The notes under the pieces: model-generated
Seen by the model: the letters and a program-made list of their open reading frames with translations, nothing else
Told to the model about the DNA's origin: nothing
The model's database searches: none
Made by a program: the position numbers and the translations under genes
Shown here: positions 15,529-24,516 of the stretch, piece by piece
How positions within the stretch are numbered: the first letter of the stretch is position 1
How the letters are laid out: each line of letters opens with the position of its first letter
Origin: Pyramidobacter piscolens
GTDB taxonomy: Bacteria; Synergistota; Synergistia; Synergistales; Dethiosulfovibrionaceae
Assembly (NCBI GenBank): GCA_004558205.1
Contig: SFDM01000011.1
Coordinates: 1-64,000 of the forward strand
Length of the DNA: 64,000 nt
Direction: 5' to 3'

Positions 15529-16203
15529 ATGCTGAAGGACACCATCGGTTCACGGATCGTCGAAACCATTGCCCGCCCGCCCCGGGAGGTCGTGGAAGAG
15601 TTCAGGAAGTACAGCGCCGGCAACGCCAGTGACGGCATGAGAGGCGGCGGGACCATGCGCCACGAGATCAAACCGGTCTATAACTGCGGAGGTTTTGTGG
15701 GAACGGCAGTGACGCTCCACCTCAGCGTGGGCGACAGCCTTCTGGTCTGCAAGTCCATCGAGGTCGCCCAGCCCGGTGACGTGATCGTCATCGACGCAAA
15801 CGGCACCTGCGACAACGCTGTCTGGGGCGATATCCGCAGTCTGGCCTGCAAGATCAAAGGCATCGCCGGCGTGGTGATCGACGGAGCCGTGCGCGACGTG
15901 GCCGGCATCCGCGAGACGGGCTTCCCCGTCTACGCCCGCGCCGTCACCTGCCGCAGCAGTTCAAAGAACACCCATGGAGAGATCAACGTGCCTATCTCCT
16001 GCGGCGGCATCCCCGTCAACCCCGGGGACATCATTGTGGCCGACGAGAGCGGCGTCGTGGCTATCCCTCCGGCGAACGCGGAACAGGTGCTCCAAGTCTG
16101 CCGCAAAAAAGTTTCCAGCGAAGCCCTGATGCGCGGGGAAGCCCTGGCGGGCAAGGTTGTCCCCGAGGCGTTCCTGAAGCAGATGGAACAGCTAGGATAC
16201 TAA
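15529..16203 (+). CDS. RraA-like protein (aldolase / oxaloacetate decarboxylase family)
   Basis: The 224-residue protein has the RraA fold with GDVIVIDANGTCDNAVWGD and the substrate/metal motif VVIDGAVRDVAGI, then VNPGDIIVADESGVVAIP. The Arg-Asp pair of the second motif is retained in catalytic members, which split 4-hydroxy-4-methyl-2-oxoglutarate-like acids or decarboxylate oxaloacetate; ribonuclease-E inhibitors share the fold. The setting beside aconitase and a hydroxycarboxylate transporter favours a metabolic role. GAGGAG lies before ATG 15529; longer frames from 15286 overlap the LysR gene and its operator. Confidence 0.85.
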   Translation: MLKDTIGSRIVETIARPPREVVEEFRKYSAGNASDGMRGGGTMRHEIKPVYNCGGFVGTAVTLHLSVGDSLLVCKSIEVAQPGDVIVIDANGTCDNAVWGDIRSLACKIKGIAGVVIDGAVRDVAGIRETGFPVYARAVTCRSSSKNTHGEINVPISCGGIPVNPGDIIVADESGVVAIPPANAEQVLQVCRKKVSSEALMRGEALAGKVVPEAFLKQMEQLGY

Positions 16204-16297
16204 TTCATACTGATTTCCTGTTGAACGGCTTAATATCGAGTATCTGGGGCCGTATCATGGGCTTCCAACCGCTCAGGCATGCTTGACCGCCACGGAG

Positions 16298-16360
16298 CCT
16301 GCCTATACTCGCTTGGTGGATACCCCTCAGGTCGTCCCCTCCGTGCTCATTTGGCGTTTT
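16298..16360 (-). repeat. 60-bp inverted repeat, copy 2
   Basis: It is the reverse complement of the copy at 10799-10860, 5.4 kb away. Read on the minus strand it can fold by pairing CACGGA with TCCGTG. It sits in the 349-bp gap between the RraA-like gene and the TRAP genes, where no coding sequence was recognised. Confidence 0.75.
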
Positions 16361-16552
16361 CATGGCTCATAGGCAAGGAATTAAAGTCTTCGTTCCTGGT
16401 TCTGCGTTTTCTTCCCTCGGTGCTGTGCCGGGGGATATTTTTTTGTCTTCTTGTCTCTATAATTTGGCAAATAAGATACTGTTATTTTTTGCTAAATTAG
16501 GATAGAATGTTGATGTACCAAATTTTGTGATCCTCAGAGGGAGGCGTTTTTT

Positions 16553-17599
16553 GTGAAGAAATCTGTTATGAAAAGAATCGCTCTCGCGTGCGTTTTGGCG
16601 CTGTCGCTCGGCTGTGCCGCAGCAAGCGCCGCAACGGTGGTAAAGATGTCCCACGTGGGCCCTGCAAACGTGAAGGACAATGTGGTCCACTACTTCGTCA
16701 AGGAATTTACCGAGCGAGTCGTGGCAAAGACCGACGGGCGCATCACCTTTGAACTCTATCCCGACGAGCAGCTGGGGTCCGAAGAACAGCGTATGGAGCT
16801 CATGATGAAGTCTGGCCTGAACCAACCCGTGGCCGACGTGGCGTCCTTCGCCGCCATGGGGACGGTTTTGCCTGAACTCTATCCTTCTTCGATCCCCTTT
16901 ATGTTCAACAGCTATGAGGCGGCTCATATCTTTTTCGACAGCAGCGAATACTGGGGCAAGCTGAAAGAACTCTTCCGCGAGCGCACAGGATGCGTCCTCA
17001 TTGAAGCCGTCGAAGAGGGCGGATTCCTCGCGTTCACCAACTCCGTCAGGGAGATCCGCAGCCCTAAGGACTTCCCCGGCCTCAAGTTCCGCGGTATGGA
17101 TGAAGGCCAGGTCGCGATTTTCAAAGCCTTTGGCGCCAGCGGCACGCCCATTCCCTGGGGCGAGCTCTATATGGCCCTGAAGACCCGCGTGGTGGACGGC
17201 CAGATGAACCCAGCGTTCTACATCCTTTTGGGAAGCCTTCCTGAAGTCCAGCGCTATATGACCCTGGCGAACATCCAGTACTCGGACCAGTTCCTGGTCA
17301 TGAACGGCGACCTCTACGACAGTTTCAGCGACATGGACAAGAAAGCCATCCTCGACGCCGCCAAGGAAGCCAACAAGCTCACCCGCGCCCGTATCGAAGC
17401 GGAAGACTCGGAACAGGTCGAAGCCTGCCGCCAGAAGGGAATGCAGGTCTATGCCCCCAACGCCGAAGAGATGGACCAGTTCCGCTCCATCGGCCAGCCC
17501 GGCTACATCAACTGGCTGAAGCAGAAGGTTTCGCATGAATGGCTGAATCTCGCTCTGAAAGACGCCCAAGCCGCCAATGAAGCGGCCGCAAAAAAGTAA
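16553..17599 (+). CDS. dctP: TRAP transporter substrate-binding protein (DctP)
   Basis: The 348-residue protein has a cleavable signal peptide (MKRIALACVLALSLGCAAAS, cleaved near ASA) and the DctP/TAXI fold. Markers are VVKMSHVGPANVKDN, YFVKEFTERVVAKTDGRI, the selectivity region GLKFRGMDEGQVAIFKAF and PIPWGELYMALKTRVVDGQ. The conserved arginine in LKFRG usually pairs with a carboxylate of the ligand, so an organic or amino acid is likely. The start is GTG 16553 with GAGGGAGG upstream. It opens a dctP-Q-M operon. Confidence 0.92.
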   Translation: MKKSVMKRIALACVLALSLGCAAASAATVVKMSHVGPANVKDNVVHYFVKEFTERVVAKTDGRITFELYPDEQLGSEEQRMELMMKSGLNQPVADVASFAAMGTVLPELYPSSIPFMFNSYEAAHIFFDSSEYWGKLKELFRERTGCVLIEAVEEGGFLAFTNSVREIRSPKDFPGLKFRGMDEGQVAIFKAFGASGTPIPWGELYMALKTRVVDGQMNPAFYILLGSLPEVQRYMTLANIQYSDQFLVMNGDLYDSFSDMDKKAILDAAKEANKLTRARIEAEDSEQVEACRQKGMQVYAPNAEEMDQFRSIGQPGYINWLKQKVSHEWLNLALKDAQAANEAAAKK

Positions 17600-17622
17600 C
17601 CAGAGCCGGGCGGGACGTCATT

Positions 17623-18114
17623 ATGGATTCTCTCGATAGGCTGAGCCGCTTTATAGAGCGTATCAGCGCTTGGTTCGGCGGTTTTCTTCTCTTAATAAAC
17701 ATCAGCGACATCGTGCTGGGCGTCGTCGCGCGATACTTTACCAACGCCGCGCTGATCTGGACCGAAGAGGTGGCCCGCATTTCGCTGGTATGGCTCGTCC
17801 TTATCGGCGCGGCCTCGGCGTTCGTAAACGGAGACCACATGTCCATCGATTTTTTGGCAGTGCGTCTTCCCAAGGCGCTTAAAGCTCTGGCCAGGGGCGT
17901 CGCGCTGGGAGTCCAGCTCACCGTCCTGGGCGTCCTGATCTTTTTCGGCTCGCAGAACGTGATGGGCATGTGGAACATGAAAACCATGGCCCTGGGCCTG
18001 CCCAAAGCGATTCCTCTAATGGCCGTTCCGATCGGCATGTCCATGCTGCTGATGGTGATCCTGGCGAAAGAACTGAAATCGATCGCCGACGCCAAGGAAA
18101 GGAGGAAGGACTGA
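17623..18114 (+). CDS. dctQ: TRAP transporter small membrane subunit (DctQ)
   Basis: The 163-residue protein has four predicted membrane helices and the DctQ core (RYFTNAALIWTEEVARISL, then GAASAFVNGDHMSIDF). It anchors and supports the large membrane subunit in importing the ligand delivered by the periplasmic protein. It starts 23 bp after dctP; its TGA shares bases with the ATG of dctM (TGATG). Confidence 0.9.
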   Translation: MDSLDRLSRFIERISAWFGGFLLLINISDIVLGVVARYFTNAALIWTEEVARISLVWLVLIGAASAFVNGDHMSIDFLAVRLPKALKALARGVALGVQLTVLGVLIFFGSQNVMGMWNMKTMALGLPKAIPLMAVPIGMSMLLMVILAKELKSIADAKERRKD

Positions 18115-19406
18115 TGCACGGGATATCGCTGCTGCTCACCTTTTTCGCCCAGATGCTCATCGGCGTGCCGCTCTACGCGGCGCTGCTGATGACCGGATTC
18201 CTCGGCATCCTCGGCACGGGCAACCTCTCGCTGCTGCGCATCATTCCTCAGCAGTTTTACGGCGGTATGGACGTCTTCTCGCTCATGGCGATCCCCTTCT
18301 TCATCCTCACGGGAATCCTCATGAACCGCGCGGGACTGACGGACCGCCTGATCGACTTCAGCCGCCTCATCGTCGGCTCCGTCCGCGGCGGCCTGGGCTA
18401 CGTCAACGTGGTGGGCGGCATCATCCTGGCGGGCGTCAACGGCAGCGCCGCGGCCGACGCTTCTGCCCTTGGATCCATCCTGATCCCAGCCATGGAGAAA
18501 GAAGGCTTTCCCAAAGCCTACGCCGCTGGCTTGACGGCCGGCAGCTCGCTGATCGGGCCCATCATTCCGCCGAGTATTTTCATGATCATCTACGCGTCCA
18601 TGACCAACACATCCATCGGCGGCCTTTTCGCGGCGGGAATGCTTCCCGGCTTCGTGCTGGGCTTTGCGTTCATGGCCATGAACTGGTATTACTCACGCAA
18701 GTACAACGTACCGATTACCGATACGACGGAGGTGCGCGCTCAAAAATGGCGCATTCTCGGACGTTCCGTCCTGGCGCTTCTGGCCCCCTGCATCATCGTG
18801 GGCGGCATCATCACTGGATTCGTCACGCCCACGGAATCGGGTGCCCTGGCCGTCGCTTACTGCATTTTCGCCGGTGTCTTCGTCACTCGCCAGCTCACGC
18901 TCAAAGCCCTGGGTGAGTCCATCCACGAGACCGTCCGCTTTTCCAGCGCGATCTTCCTGATCATGGGAGCCGCCTCGGTGGTCGGCTGGTATCTCAAGTG
19001 GGAGCGAGTGACCCAGCAGTTCAGCCAGTTTATCATCAACTCCGGCTTGATGAGCAGTCCCTGGCTGCTCATGATCGTCTTGAGCTCTATCATCTTCGTG
19101 ATCGGCATGTTTATGGAAGAAGTCGCCGTTTTGACGCTGCTGACGCCCGTTTTTGCCCCTATCGCCATGAAAGCGGGCATCGACCCCTTTCATTTCGGTG
19201 TGGTGATGACCCTGAACGTGACCATCGCATTGATCACGCCGCCCGTTGGGGCCTGCAACTACATCGTAGCCGCCGTCGGAAAGGTGCCCCTGGGTGAACT
19301 GTTCAGAAAGATCTGGCCGTTCATCGCCGTGGCAATGCTGGTGCTGCTGATTATCATCACCTTCCCCGCCTTTACGACCACGGCGCCACGGCTCATGGGG
19401 CTTTAG
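18114..19406 (+). CDS. dctM: TRAP transporter large permease subunit (DctM)
   Basis: The 430-residue protein has about 12 hydrophobic segments and typical DctM sequences: MAIPFFILTGILMNRAGLT, GGIILAGVNGSAAADASALG, SLIGPIIPPSIFMIIYAS and NVTIALITPPVGACNYIVA. It forms the Na+-coupled transport path. ATG 18114 overlaps the dctQ stop and has GGAGGAAGG upstream; an in-frame extension from 17970 lies within dctQ and is rejected. The next gene follows 13 bp later, so it is probably in the same operon. Confidence 0.93.
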   Translation: MHGISLLLTFFAQMLIGVPLYAALLMTGFLGILGTGNLSLLRIIPQQFYGGMDVFSLMAIPFFILTGILMNRAGLTDRLIDFSRLIVGSVRGGLGYVNVVGGIILAGVNGSAAADASALGSILIPAMEKEGFPKAYAAGLTAGSSLIGPIIPPSIFMIIYASMTNTSIGGLFAAGMLPGFVLGFAFMAMNWYYSRKYNVPITDTTEVRAQKWRILGRSVLALLAPCIIVGGIITGFVTPTESGALAVAYCIFAGVFVTRQLTLKALGESIHETVRFSSAIFLIMGAASVVGWYLKWERVTQQFSQFIINSGLMSSPWLLMIVLSSIIFVIGMFMEEVAVLTLLTPVFAPIAMKAGIDPFHFGVVMTLNVTIALITPPVGACNYIVAAVGKVPLGELFRKIWPFIAVAMLVLLIIITFPAFTTTAPRLMGL

Positions 19407-19419
19407 AGGAGTGTTGTGT

Positions 19420-20151
19420 ATGGGAGAGAATTTTTTTAAACGCGCAGAAATTCCTCTGCCCCTAACCGTAAAACCGGCTCGGGACAGAGTGCCCCTCGAG
19501 GAATGTGGGGAGCCGCTGGTGCCCTCCAGCCTCTCCCCGGATAAAATCCTCGTCAGAAGCTGGTATCACCAGGAAGGGCTTAAAGGCAGCCTGCCCGAGT
19601 GCTTCGTCCGCGAAAGCGTCTACGAAAAGCTGCTGCTCGTGGCCCGCCGCCTGCCTGAAAAATGGCATCTGGTGATCTGGGACGGCTGGAGAAGGCCCGA
19701 ACTTCAAAAATCCTTTTTCAGCACTCTGGAAGGCCGCATCAAGGCGGCTCATCCCGACCTCTCACCGGAAGAACTGAAGCGCCGCACGTCGATCTTTGTA
19801 GCCTGGCCGTCCACCGATCCCGAAAATGTCTCGGGACACTGCACCGGCGGCGCCGTAGATCTGACCATCGCCGACGACCGCGGCCGTTACCTGGAAATGG
19901 GGTCGGGCTTTGACGAGCCCACTGAACGCTCCTACACCAACCATTACGAGAAGATGGAGCGTCTCGAAGGCGCGGCGCTGCAGGCGCGCGACAACCGCCG
20001 TATTCTGGTATCGTTGATGTCGGAAGAAGGGTTCTCCAACTACCCCAACGAATGGTGGCACTTTGACTACGGCAACAGGAAATGGGCCCTCAGAACCGGC
20101 GCTCCCAAGGCCATTTACGGCTACACGGAACCGCCCTTTCGCTGGCAGTAA
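19420..20151 (+). CDS. D-alanyl-D-alanine dipeptidase (VanX/DdpX, M15D family)
   Basis: The protein has 243 residues. The zinc site and catalytic residues of M15D peptidases are seen: SGHCTGGAVDLTI (His and Asp ligands) and NEWWHFDYGNRKWAL (catalytic Glu and His ligand), with an Arg in WDGWRRPE that polarises the peptide carbonyl. No signal peptide is present, so it is cytosolic. Outside vancomycin resistance clusters such enzymes recycle D-Ala-D-Ala or other D-dipeptides as nutrients. Its place after the TRAP genes suggests catabolism. ATG 19420 follows GAGGAG. Confidence 0.88.
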   Translation: MGENFFKRAEIPLPLTVKPARDRVPLEECGEPLVPSSLSPDKILVRSWYHQEGLKGSLPECFVRESVYEKLLLVARRLPEKWHLVIWDGWRRPELQKSFFSTLEGRIKAAHPDLSPEELKRRTSIFVAWPSTDPENVSGHCTGGAVDLTIADDRGRYLEMGSGFDEPTERSYTNHYEKMERLEGAALQARDNRRILVSLMSEEGFSNYPNEWWHFDYGNRKWALRTGAPKAIYGYTEPPFRWQ

Positions 20152-20175
20152 CCCGTTCCTCTTAACATTCAAAAG

Positions 20176-20206
20176 AAAGAGCAGGCCGTCTTCGGCCTGC
20201 TCTTTT
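20176..20206 (+). terminator. Rho-independent terminator of the TRAP/dipeptidase operon
   Basis: AAAGAGCAGGCCG pairs with CGGCCTGCTCTTT around TCTT, ending in a T-rich tract, 25 bp after the dipeptidase stop. Confidence 0.85.
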
Positions 20207-20305
20207 GCGCGCTCAAAGGAAAGCAATCGCCATTTCCCTATGACGACGAAAATAAATTGTGCTTCATTATTTTGCAAAAAGAATGAACTATAATGCGATA
20301 TTTCC

Positions 20306-20335
20306 TTGACACAGAATCGTGAGTTGATTTATAAT
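20306..20335 (+). promoter_or_regulatory. Sigma-70-type promoter of the amino-acid ABC genes
   Basis: A perfect TTGACA (20306-20311) and TATAAT (20330-20335) are 18 bp apart. The start codon follows 27 bp later, so the leader is very short. Confidence 0.8.
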
Positions 20336-20362
20336 GGATGAATTAAACAGGAGGTGAGCGAT

Positions 20363-21127
20363 ATGACCCATGCCATAGAAGTGGTCAATCTGCACAAATC
20401 ATTCGGCTCTCTGAACGTCCTGAAGGGCGTTTCGCTCAACATCGATGAAGGAGAAGTCGTCACAGTCATAGGGCCCAGCGGGTCGGGAAAGAGCACGCTG
20501 GCCCGCTGCATCGGGCGTCTGGAGCATATCAACGCGGGAGAAATCACCGTGTACGGACACCGCGTGGACAACGAAAAGATGTCCAACGCTCAGCAGTCGG
20601 AGCTTATGGGCATGATCTTCCAGCAGTTCAACCTTTTTCCCCATCTGAGCGTTATCGAAAACCTCGTACTGGCTCAGGTCAGCGTGCGGGGCAAGTCCCG
20701 TGCCGAAGCCGAGAAGACGGCTGACGAGCTCCTCGCGAAAGTCGGCCTGGCGGACAAGCGCGAGGCCTATCCCGCCCAGCTCTCAGGAGGGCAGCAGCAG
20801 CGCGTCGCCATCGCGAGGGCTCTCGCGATGGAGCCGAAGGTCATGCTTTTCGACGAGCCGACCAGCGCTCTGGACCCCGAGCTTGTGGGAGACGTCCTTG
20901 AAGTCATCGCCGACCTGGCGAAATCGGGCATGACCATGCTGATCATCACCCACGAGATGCTCTTCGCCAAGGAAGTGTCCGACCGGGTGATCTTCATGGC
21001 CGACGGCGTGATCGTCGAACAGGGACAGCCCAGCGAGATTCTTGAACGCCCGAAGATGGAAAGAACCCGCACGTTCCTCCAGCGCGTCCTTTCGCACTAC
21101 GGCGCCGCTGTCGCCGAGGAGGCCTAA
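20363..21127 (+). CDS. Polar amino-acid ABC transporter ATP-binding protein
   Basis: The 254-residue ATPase is of the GlnQ/HisP type: Walker A GPSGSGKST, Q-loop FQQFNLFPHLSV, signature LSGGQQQRVAIARAL, Walker B VMLFDEPTSALDP and switch histidine ITHE. It drives uptake of a polar amino acid through the adjacent permease. ATG 20363 follows AGGAGGTG; GTG 20354 is possible. Notably no periplasmic binding protein is encoded nearby, so it may be supplied from elsewhere. Confidence 0.93.
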   Translation: MTHAIEVVNLHKSFGSLNVLKGVSLNIDEGEVVTVIGPSGSGKSTLARCIGRLEHINAGEITVYGHRVDNEKMSNAQQSELMGMIFQQFNLFPHLSVIENLVLAQVSVRGKSRAEAEKTADELLAKVGLADKREAYPAQLSGGQQQRVAIARALAMEPKVMLFDEPTSALDPELVGDVLEVIADLAKSGMTMLIITHEMLFAKEVSDRVIFMADGVIVEQGQPSEILERPKMERTRTFLQRVLSHYGAAVAEEA

Positions 21128-21130
21128 ACC

Positions 21131-21784
21131 ATGCAGCTTGATTTCTCTGTACTCACACCCTATATGCACATGTTCTGGAACGGCATCTGCATCACCATCC
21201 AGGCGTCGTTCCTCGGCGTAGCCATCGGCTCCGCGATGGGCATTTTTATCGGCGCGTTCCGGGTTCTGCCCATTGCGCCGCTGCGCTACCTCATGGCCAC
21301 CTACATCTACGTTCTGCGCGGCACGCCCCTGATGATCCAGCTGTTCCTGATCTACTTCGGCCTGCCGGCGCTGGGCATCAACCTCGACGCCTACACAGCC
21401 GGCATCATCGGCGTGGGCATCAACTCCTCGGGCTACGTGGGCGAAATCGTCCGCGGCGGCATCGAGGGCGTCCCCAAAGGACAGTGGGAAGCCGCGAAGG
21501 TGTTGGGACTCTCTTACTGGCAGACCATGAAGTCCATCATCCTGCCTCAGGCGATCCGCCACATGCTCCCCGCCATCGGCAACGAGTTCGTCACGCTGAT
21601 CAAGGAATCATCGCTGCTTTCGGTCCTCGCCATCAGCGAACTGACCATGGTGGGACAGCAGGTGCGCAGCGTCACCTACGCGTCCTTCGAGACTTTTATT
21701 TTCGTCGGCCTTATTTATCTCGTGTTAACCAGTGTCACCAGCGGCGCTCTGCAGCTGCTGGAAAACCACTGGAAAGTAAAATAA
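21131..21784 (+). CDS. Polar amino-acid ABC transporter permease
   Basis: The 217-residue membrane protein has about five helices and the HisM/GlnP/ArtQ features: YIYVLRGTPLMIQLFLIYFG and the EAA loop GQWEAAKVLGLSYWQTMKSI, which docks to the ATPase. It begins 3 bp after the ATPase gene. With a single permease gene the complex would be a homodimer in the membrane. Confidence 0.92.
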   Translation: MQLDFSVLTPYMHMFWNGICITIQASFLGVAIGSAMGIFIGAFRVLPIAPLRYLMATYIYVLRGTPLMIQLFLIYFGLPALGINLDAYTAGIIGVGINSSGYVGEIVRGGIEGVPKGQWEAAKVLGLSYWQTMKSIILPQAIRHMLPAIGNEFVTLIKESSLLSVLAISELTMVGQQVRSVTYASFETFIFVGLIYLVLTSVTSGALQLLENHWKVK

Positions 21785-21800
21785 CCCACCACAACTGCAA

Positions 21801-21852
21801 AAAAGACCGGCAGCGCCAGCTCCTCAAGGAGCGGCGCCGCCGGTCTTTTTTT
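21801..21852. terminator. Bidirectional terminator between permease and kinase genes
   Basis: AAAAGACCGGCAGCGCC pairs with GGCGCCGCCGGTCTTTT (one bulge) and is followed by T7 on the + strand. On the minus strand the A-tract at 21800 supplies a T-run, and it overlaps the end of the convergent kinase gene. Confidence 0.85.
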
Positions 21853-22360
21853 ATGCCTTTTTCTGGATCATGGCGAGGACAAGCTCCGCTGTTTCACGAG
21901 GCGTCAGGCTGCCGCCGTCGATCTTCACGGTGTCCATACGCTGATAGAGGGGCAGGCGCGCAAGGCTTCTGTCCAGAACGTCGGGAGTCCTGATCCCCCT
22001 GCGGATATCGCCGTTTAGGCGCGCTATCAGCTGCTCCCTGGAAAGCGTCAGGGTCAGGGCATGAAGGGTCACGCCGTCGAGAGGCAGGCGGCTTTTCAGG
22101 TCGTCCAGAATGGACTGTTCGTGCATCACCCAGCAAAACAGCACATTTTCGTAAACCGGACACTGAAGAAAACGGCTTAAGACGGAAAGGATATTTTCCA
22201 TGACCATCTTCTTCGTCTCGTCGCAGAGAACGAAGGGATTCATGGTCCAGCACCAGTCGCCGTCAAGAAACGCGCAGGGCGGCAGCAGATTGAGAAGCTC
22301 GCGGCAGAGGGTCGACTTGCCGGCTCCCATGGCGCCGTTGATCAGGATCAGCCGTTTCAT
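21851..22360 (-). CDS. Small P-loop kinase-like protein
   Basis: The protein is 169 residues from ATG 22360, with Walker A in LILINGAMGAGKSTLC, a FLDGDWCW segment resembling the substrate loop of adenylate/shikimate/gluconate-type kinases, and a basic LID-like stretch (RLNGDIRRGIRTPDVLDR). The substrate is not recognisable. ATG 22360 overlaps the stop of the acyltransferase gene (ATGA), so it is the third gene of the tyrS unit. An upstream extension to 22411 would run inside that gene. Confidence 0.8.
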   Translation of the reverse strand: MKRLILINGAMGAGKSTLCRELLNLLPPCAFLDGDWCWTMNPFVLCDETKKMVMENILSVLSRFLQCPVYENVLFCWVMHEQSILDDLKSRLPLDGVTLHALTLTLSREQLIARLNGDIRRGIRTPDVLDRSLARLPLYQRMDTVKIDGGSLTPRETAELVLAMIQKKA

Positions 22361-23232
22361 GCCTGCGCTGTATCGGGGTTGGTCTTCCACCGGCGGTGGA
22401 ACCAAAACCACTGTTCGGGCGCGCGGCGCACCATTTCTTCAAGGGTTTCGTTGGCTTTCAGCGTCAGTTTCACGATGTTGCCGCGGCTCCGGCCCTCCTG
22501 TCCCGTCGCGAGGGGCGGCAGGATGCACATCTTATAACTGAAGGGAGCCAAGCGGATGCTGTAGATCGGGATTAAAGGGACCTGGGCGGTCAAAGAGAGC
22601 GCCGCCGGCCCCTCCACCATGGTGGTATGCCGTCCGAGGAACCACACTGGCACGGCATCGCGCCCTGCGTCCTGGTCGGAAAGCAGGGCGACCCATTTTC
22701 CCTGAAGAGCGTGCTTGACCATGGTCCTGACGCCAAGCGCCCCTTTGCGGAGCGTGGTGATTTTCATGTTCTGACGGTATTTTTCGATCAGTTCCGCAAA
22801 ATCGGGGTCGTCGGTATCGCGCACGGCCGTCTCCAACGGATATCCCGACAGGGCGACCCAGGCGCCGCACAGTTCCCAGTTGCTCATATGGCCCGTCAGG
22901 ATAAAACAGCCAATTTTCTGGGCGCACAGCCAGTCAAGGTTTTCCTGCCCTTCCACTTCCGACACCATTCTCAAAACCAGCGACGGATCGTTCTGCGCCG
23001 CCAGGACTTCCACGATCATCCAGGCATAATGCCGATAGATTCTTTTCAGAGTGTCGCGCCGCCAACGCAGGTCCTTCTCGGGGAAGGACAGCCGCAGCGA
23101 TTCAAGGACCAGCTTTCTTCGAATGGGAATAAGAGCGAAAAGGCCTCGGAATATACCGTAAAGAGTCTTCGCCCTCCACCCAGGGCGGGCGAAACGGCGA
23201 AGGCTCTCCACAGCCAAAACGGACAGCTTCAT
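22357..23232 (-). CDS. Lipid A biosynthesis acyltransferase (LpxL/HtrB family)
   Basis: The 291-residue protein has an N-terminal membrane-associated segment and the LPLAT catalytic motif TGHMSNWELCGA (His and Glu of HxxxxE). GVRTMVKHALQGKWVALLSD with QDAGRD and VEGPAALSLTAQVPLIPIY follow. It adds a secondary acyl chain to lipid A or a related lipid at the inner membrane, evidence for an outer membrane with LPS. The ATG directly follows the tyrS stop codon. Confidence 0.88.
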   Translation of the reverse strand: MKLSVLAVESLRRFARPGWRAKTLYGIFRGLFALIPIRRKLVLESLRLSFPEKDLRWRRDTLKRIYRHYAWMIVEVLAAQNDPSLVLRMVSEVEGQENLDWLCAQKIGCFILTGHMSNWELCGAWVALSGYPLETAVRDTDDPDFAELIEKYRQNMKITTLRKGALGVRTMVKHALQGKWVALLSDQDAGRDAVPVWFLGRHTTMVEGPAALSLTAQVPLIPIYSIRLAPFSYKMCILPPLATGQEGRSRGNIVKLTLKANETLEEMVRRAPEQWFWFHRRWKTNPDTAQA

Positions 23233-24516
23233 TTAGCGGAGGCCGACCATAAAGTACTTTTTCTTGCCCAGACGGATCAAAGCGTAAAACCCGCACAGCA
23301 CCTCTTCAGGCTTCAGAAGAGCGCCTTCTTCCACGCGGACGCCGTTGACGGACACGCCGCCGCCGGCAATCAGGCGTTTGGCCTCGCCCTTGCTCTTGCA
23401 GGCGCCCACTTCCACGAGCACGTCGGTCAGCGCCATAGGCAAAGCGGCCACCTTGCCGCAGGGCGTCTCCGCCGCAAGGGTGTGCAGCATGGCGTCGGTC
23501 AGGTCGGCGGGCGTAAAGGTGCCGCCGAAGAGGATATCGCTGGCGCGTTGGACGTTGTCGGCCGTCTCTTTTCCGTGGACGATTTTAGTCACTTCATAGG
23601 CCAGCACGCGCTGGGCTTCGCGCTTTTCAGGCGCCGCGGCGTGACGGGCCATGATCTCGCCGATATCCTCAAGGGGCATGAAGGTGAAGTACTTGAGCAG
23701 CTTTTCAACGCCCTGGTCCTCGCTGTTGATCCAGAACTGATAGAACTGATAGGGCGAGGTGCGTTTGGGATCGAGCCACACGGCGCCGCCTTCGGTCTTG
23801 CCGAACTTGTGGCCCGCCGAGGTGAGAAGCAGAGGGTTGGTGCCGCCGTAAACTTCGCCGCCGTCGCACTTGCGGATATATTCGATGCCGCCGGTGATGT
23901 TGCCCTGCTGGTCGTTGCCGCCCATCTGAAGCCGACAGCCGTAGGTCTTGTAAAGGTGATAGAAGTCATAGGACTGAAGCAGCGTGTAGGAGAACTCAGT
24001 GAAGGACAATGTCTTGGTCGGATCCTCGATACGGCTGCGGACGTGTTCTTTGGCGATCATGTAGTTGATCGAGAAGTATTTTCCCACGTCGCGGAGGAAC
24101 TCCAGAAAGTTCATGGAGCTCAGCCAGTCGTAGTTGTTCACCAGGATCGCCGAATTCTTGCCGCAGTCGAAGTCAACAAAATGAGCCAGCTGGGGTTTTA
24201 CGCCCTCCACGTTCAGCCTGATCTGATCCATGGTCAGGAGGTTGCGCTCCTTGCTCTTCATAGACGGATCGCCGATCATGCCCGTACCGCCGCCGGCAAG
24301 CACCACCGGCCGGTGTCCAAGGCGCTGAAGCCAGGCCAGGCCCATCAGAGGGATCAGATGGCCTACATGGAGGCTGTCGGCAGTCGGGTCAAATCCCACG
24401 TACGCCGTGACCATCTCCGTATCAAACAACTTCTCAAGAGCTTCTTCATCGCTCATCCAGTCGATAAATCCGCGTTCACGCAGGACTCCAAGCGCATTAC
24501 GAGCCAATCGAATCAA
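23233..24516 (-). CDS. tyrS: Tyrosyl-tRNA synthetase
   Basis: The 427-residue class I synthetase has YVGFDPTADSLHVGHLIPLM (HIGH motif) and KFGKTEGGAVW (KMSKS-like), tyrosine-recognition residues in YTLLQSYDFYHLYK, MGGNDQQGNITGGIEYIR and a C-terminal S4-like domain (GGGVSVNGVRVEEG). It charges tRNA-Tyr. The start is a TTG: 24516 is close behind GAAAGGAA, and TTG 24507 would have better spacing. No T-box leader was recognised upstream. It heads a unit with the acyltransferase and kinase-like genes. Confidence 0.95.
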   Translation of the reverse strand: MIRLARNALGVLRERGFIDWMSDEEALEKLFDTEMVTAYVGFDPTADSLHVGHLIPLMGLAWLQRLGHRPVVLAGGGTGMIGDPSMKSKERNLLTMDQIRLNVEGVKPQLAHFVDFDCGKNSAILVNNYDWLSSMNFLEFLRDVGKYFSINYMIAKEHVRSRIEDPTKTLSFTEFSYTLLQSYDFYHLYKTYGCRLQMGGNDQQGNITGGIEYIRKCDGGEVYGGTNPLLLTSAGHKFGKTEGGAVWLDPKRTSPYQFYQFWINSEDQGVEKLLKYFTFMPLEDIGEIMARHAAAPEKREAQRVLAYEVTKIVHGKETADNVQRASDILFGGTFTPADLTDAMLHTLAAETPCGKVAALPMALTDVLVEVGACKSKGEAKRLIAGGGVSVNGVRVEEGALLKPEEVLCGFYALIRLGKKKYFMVGLR

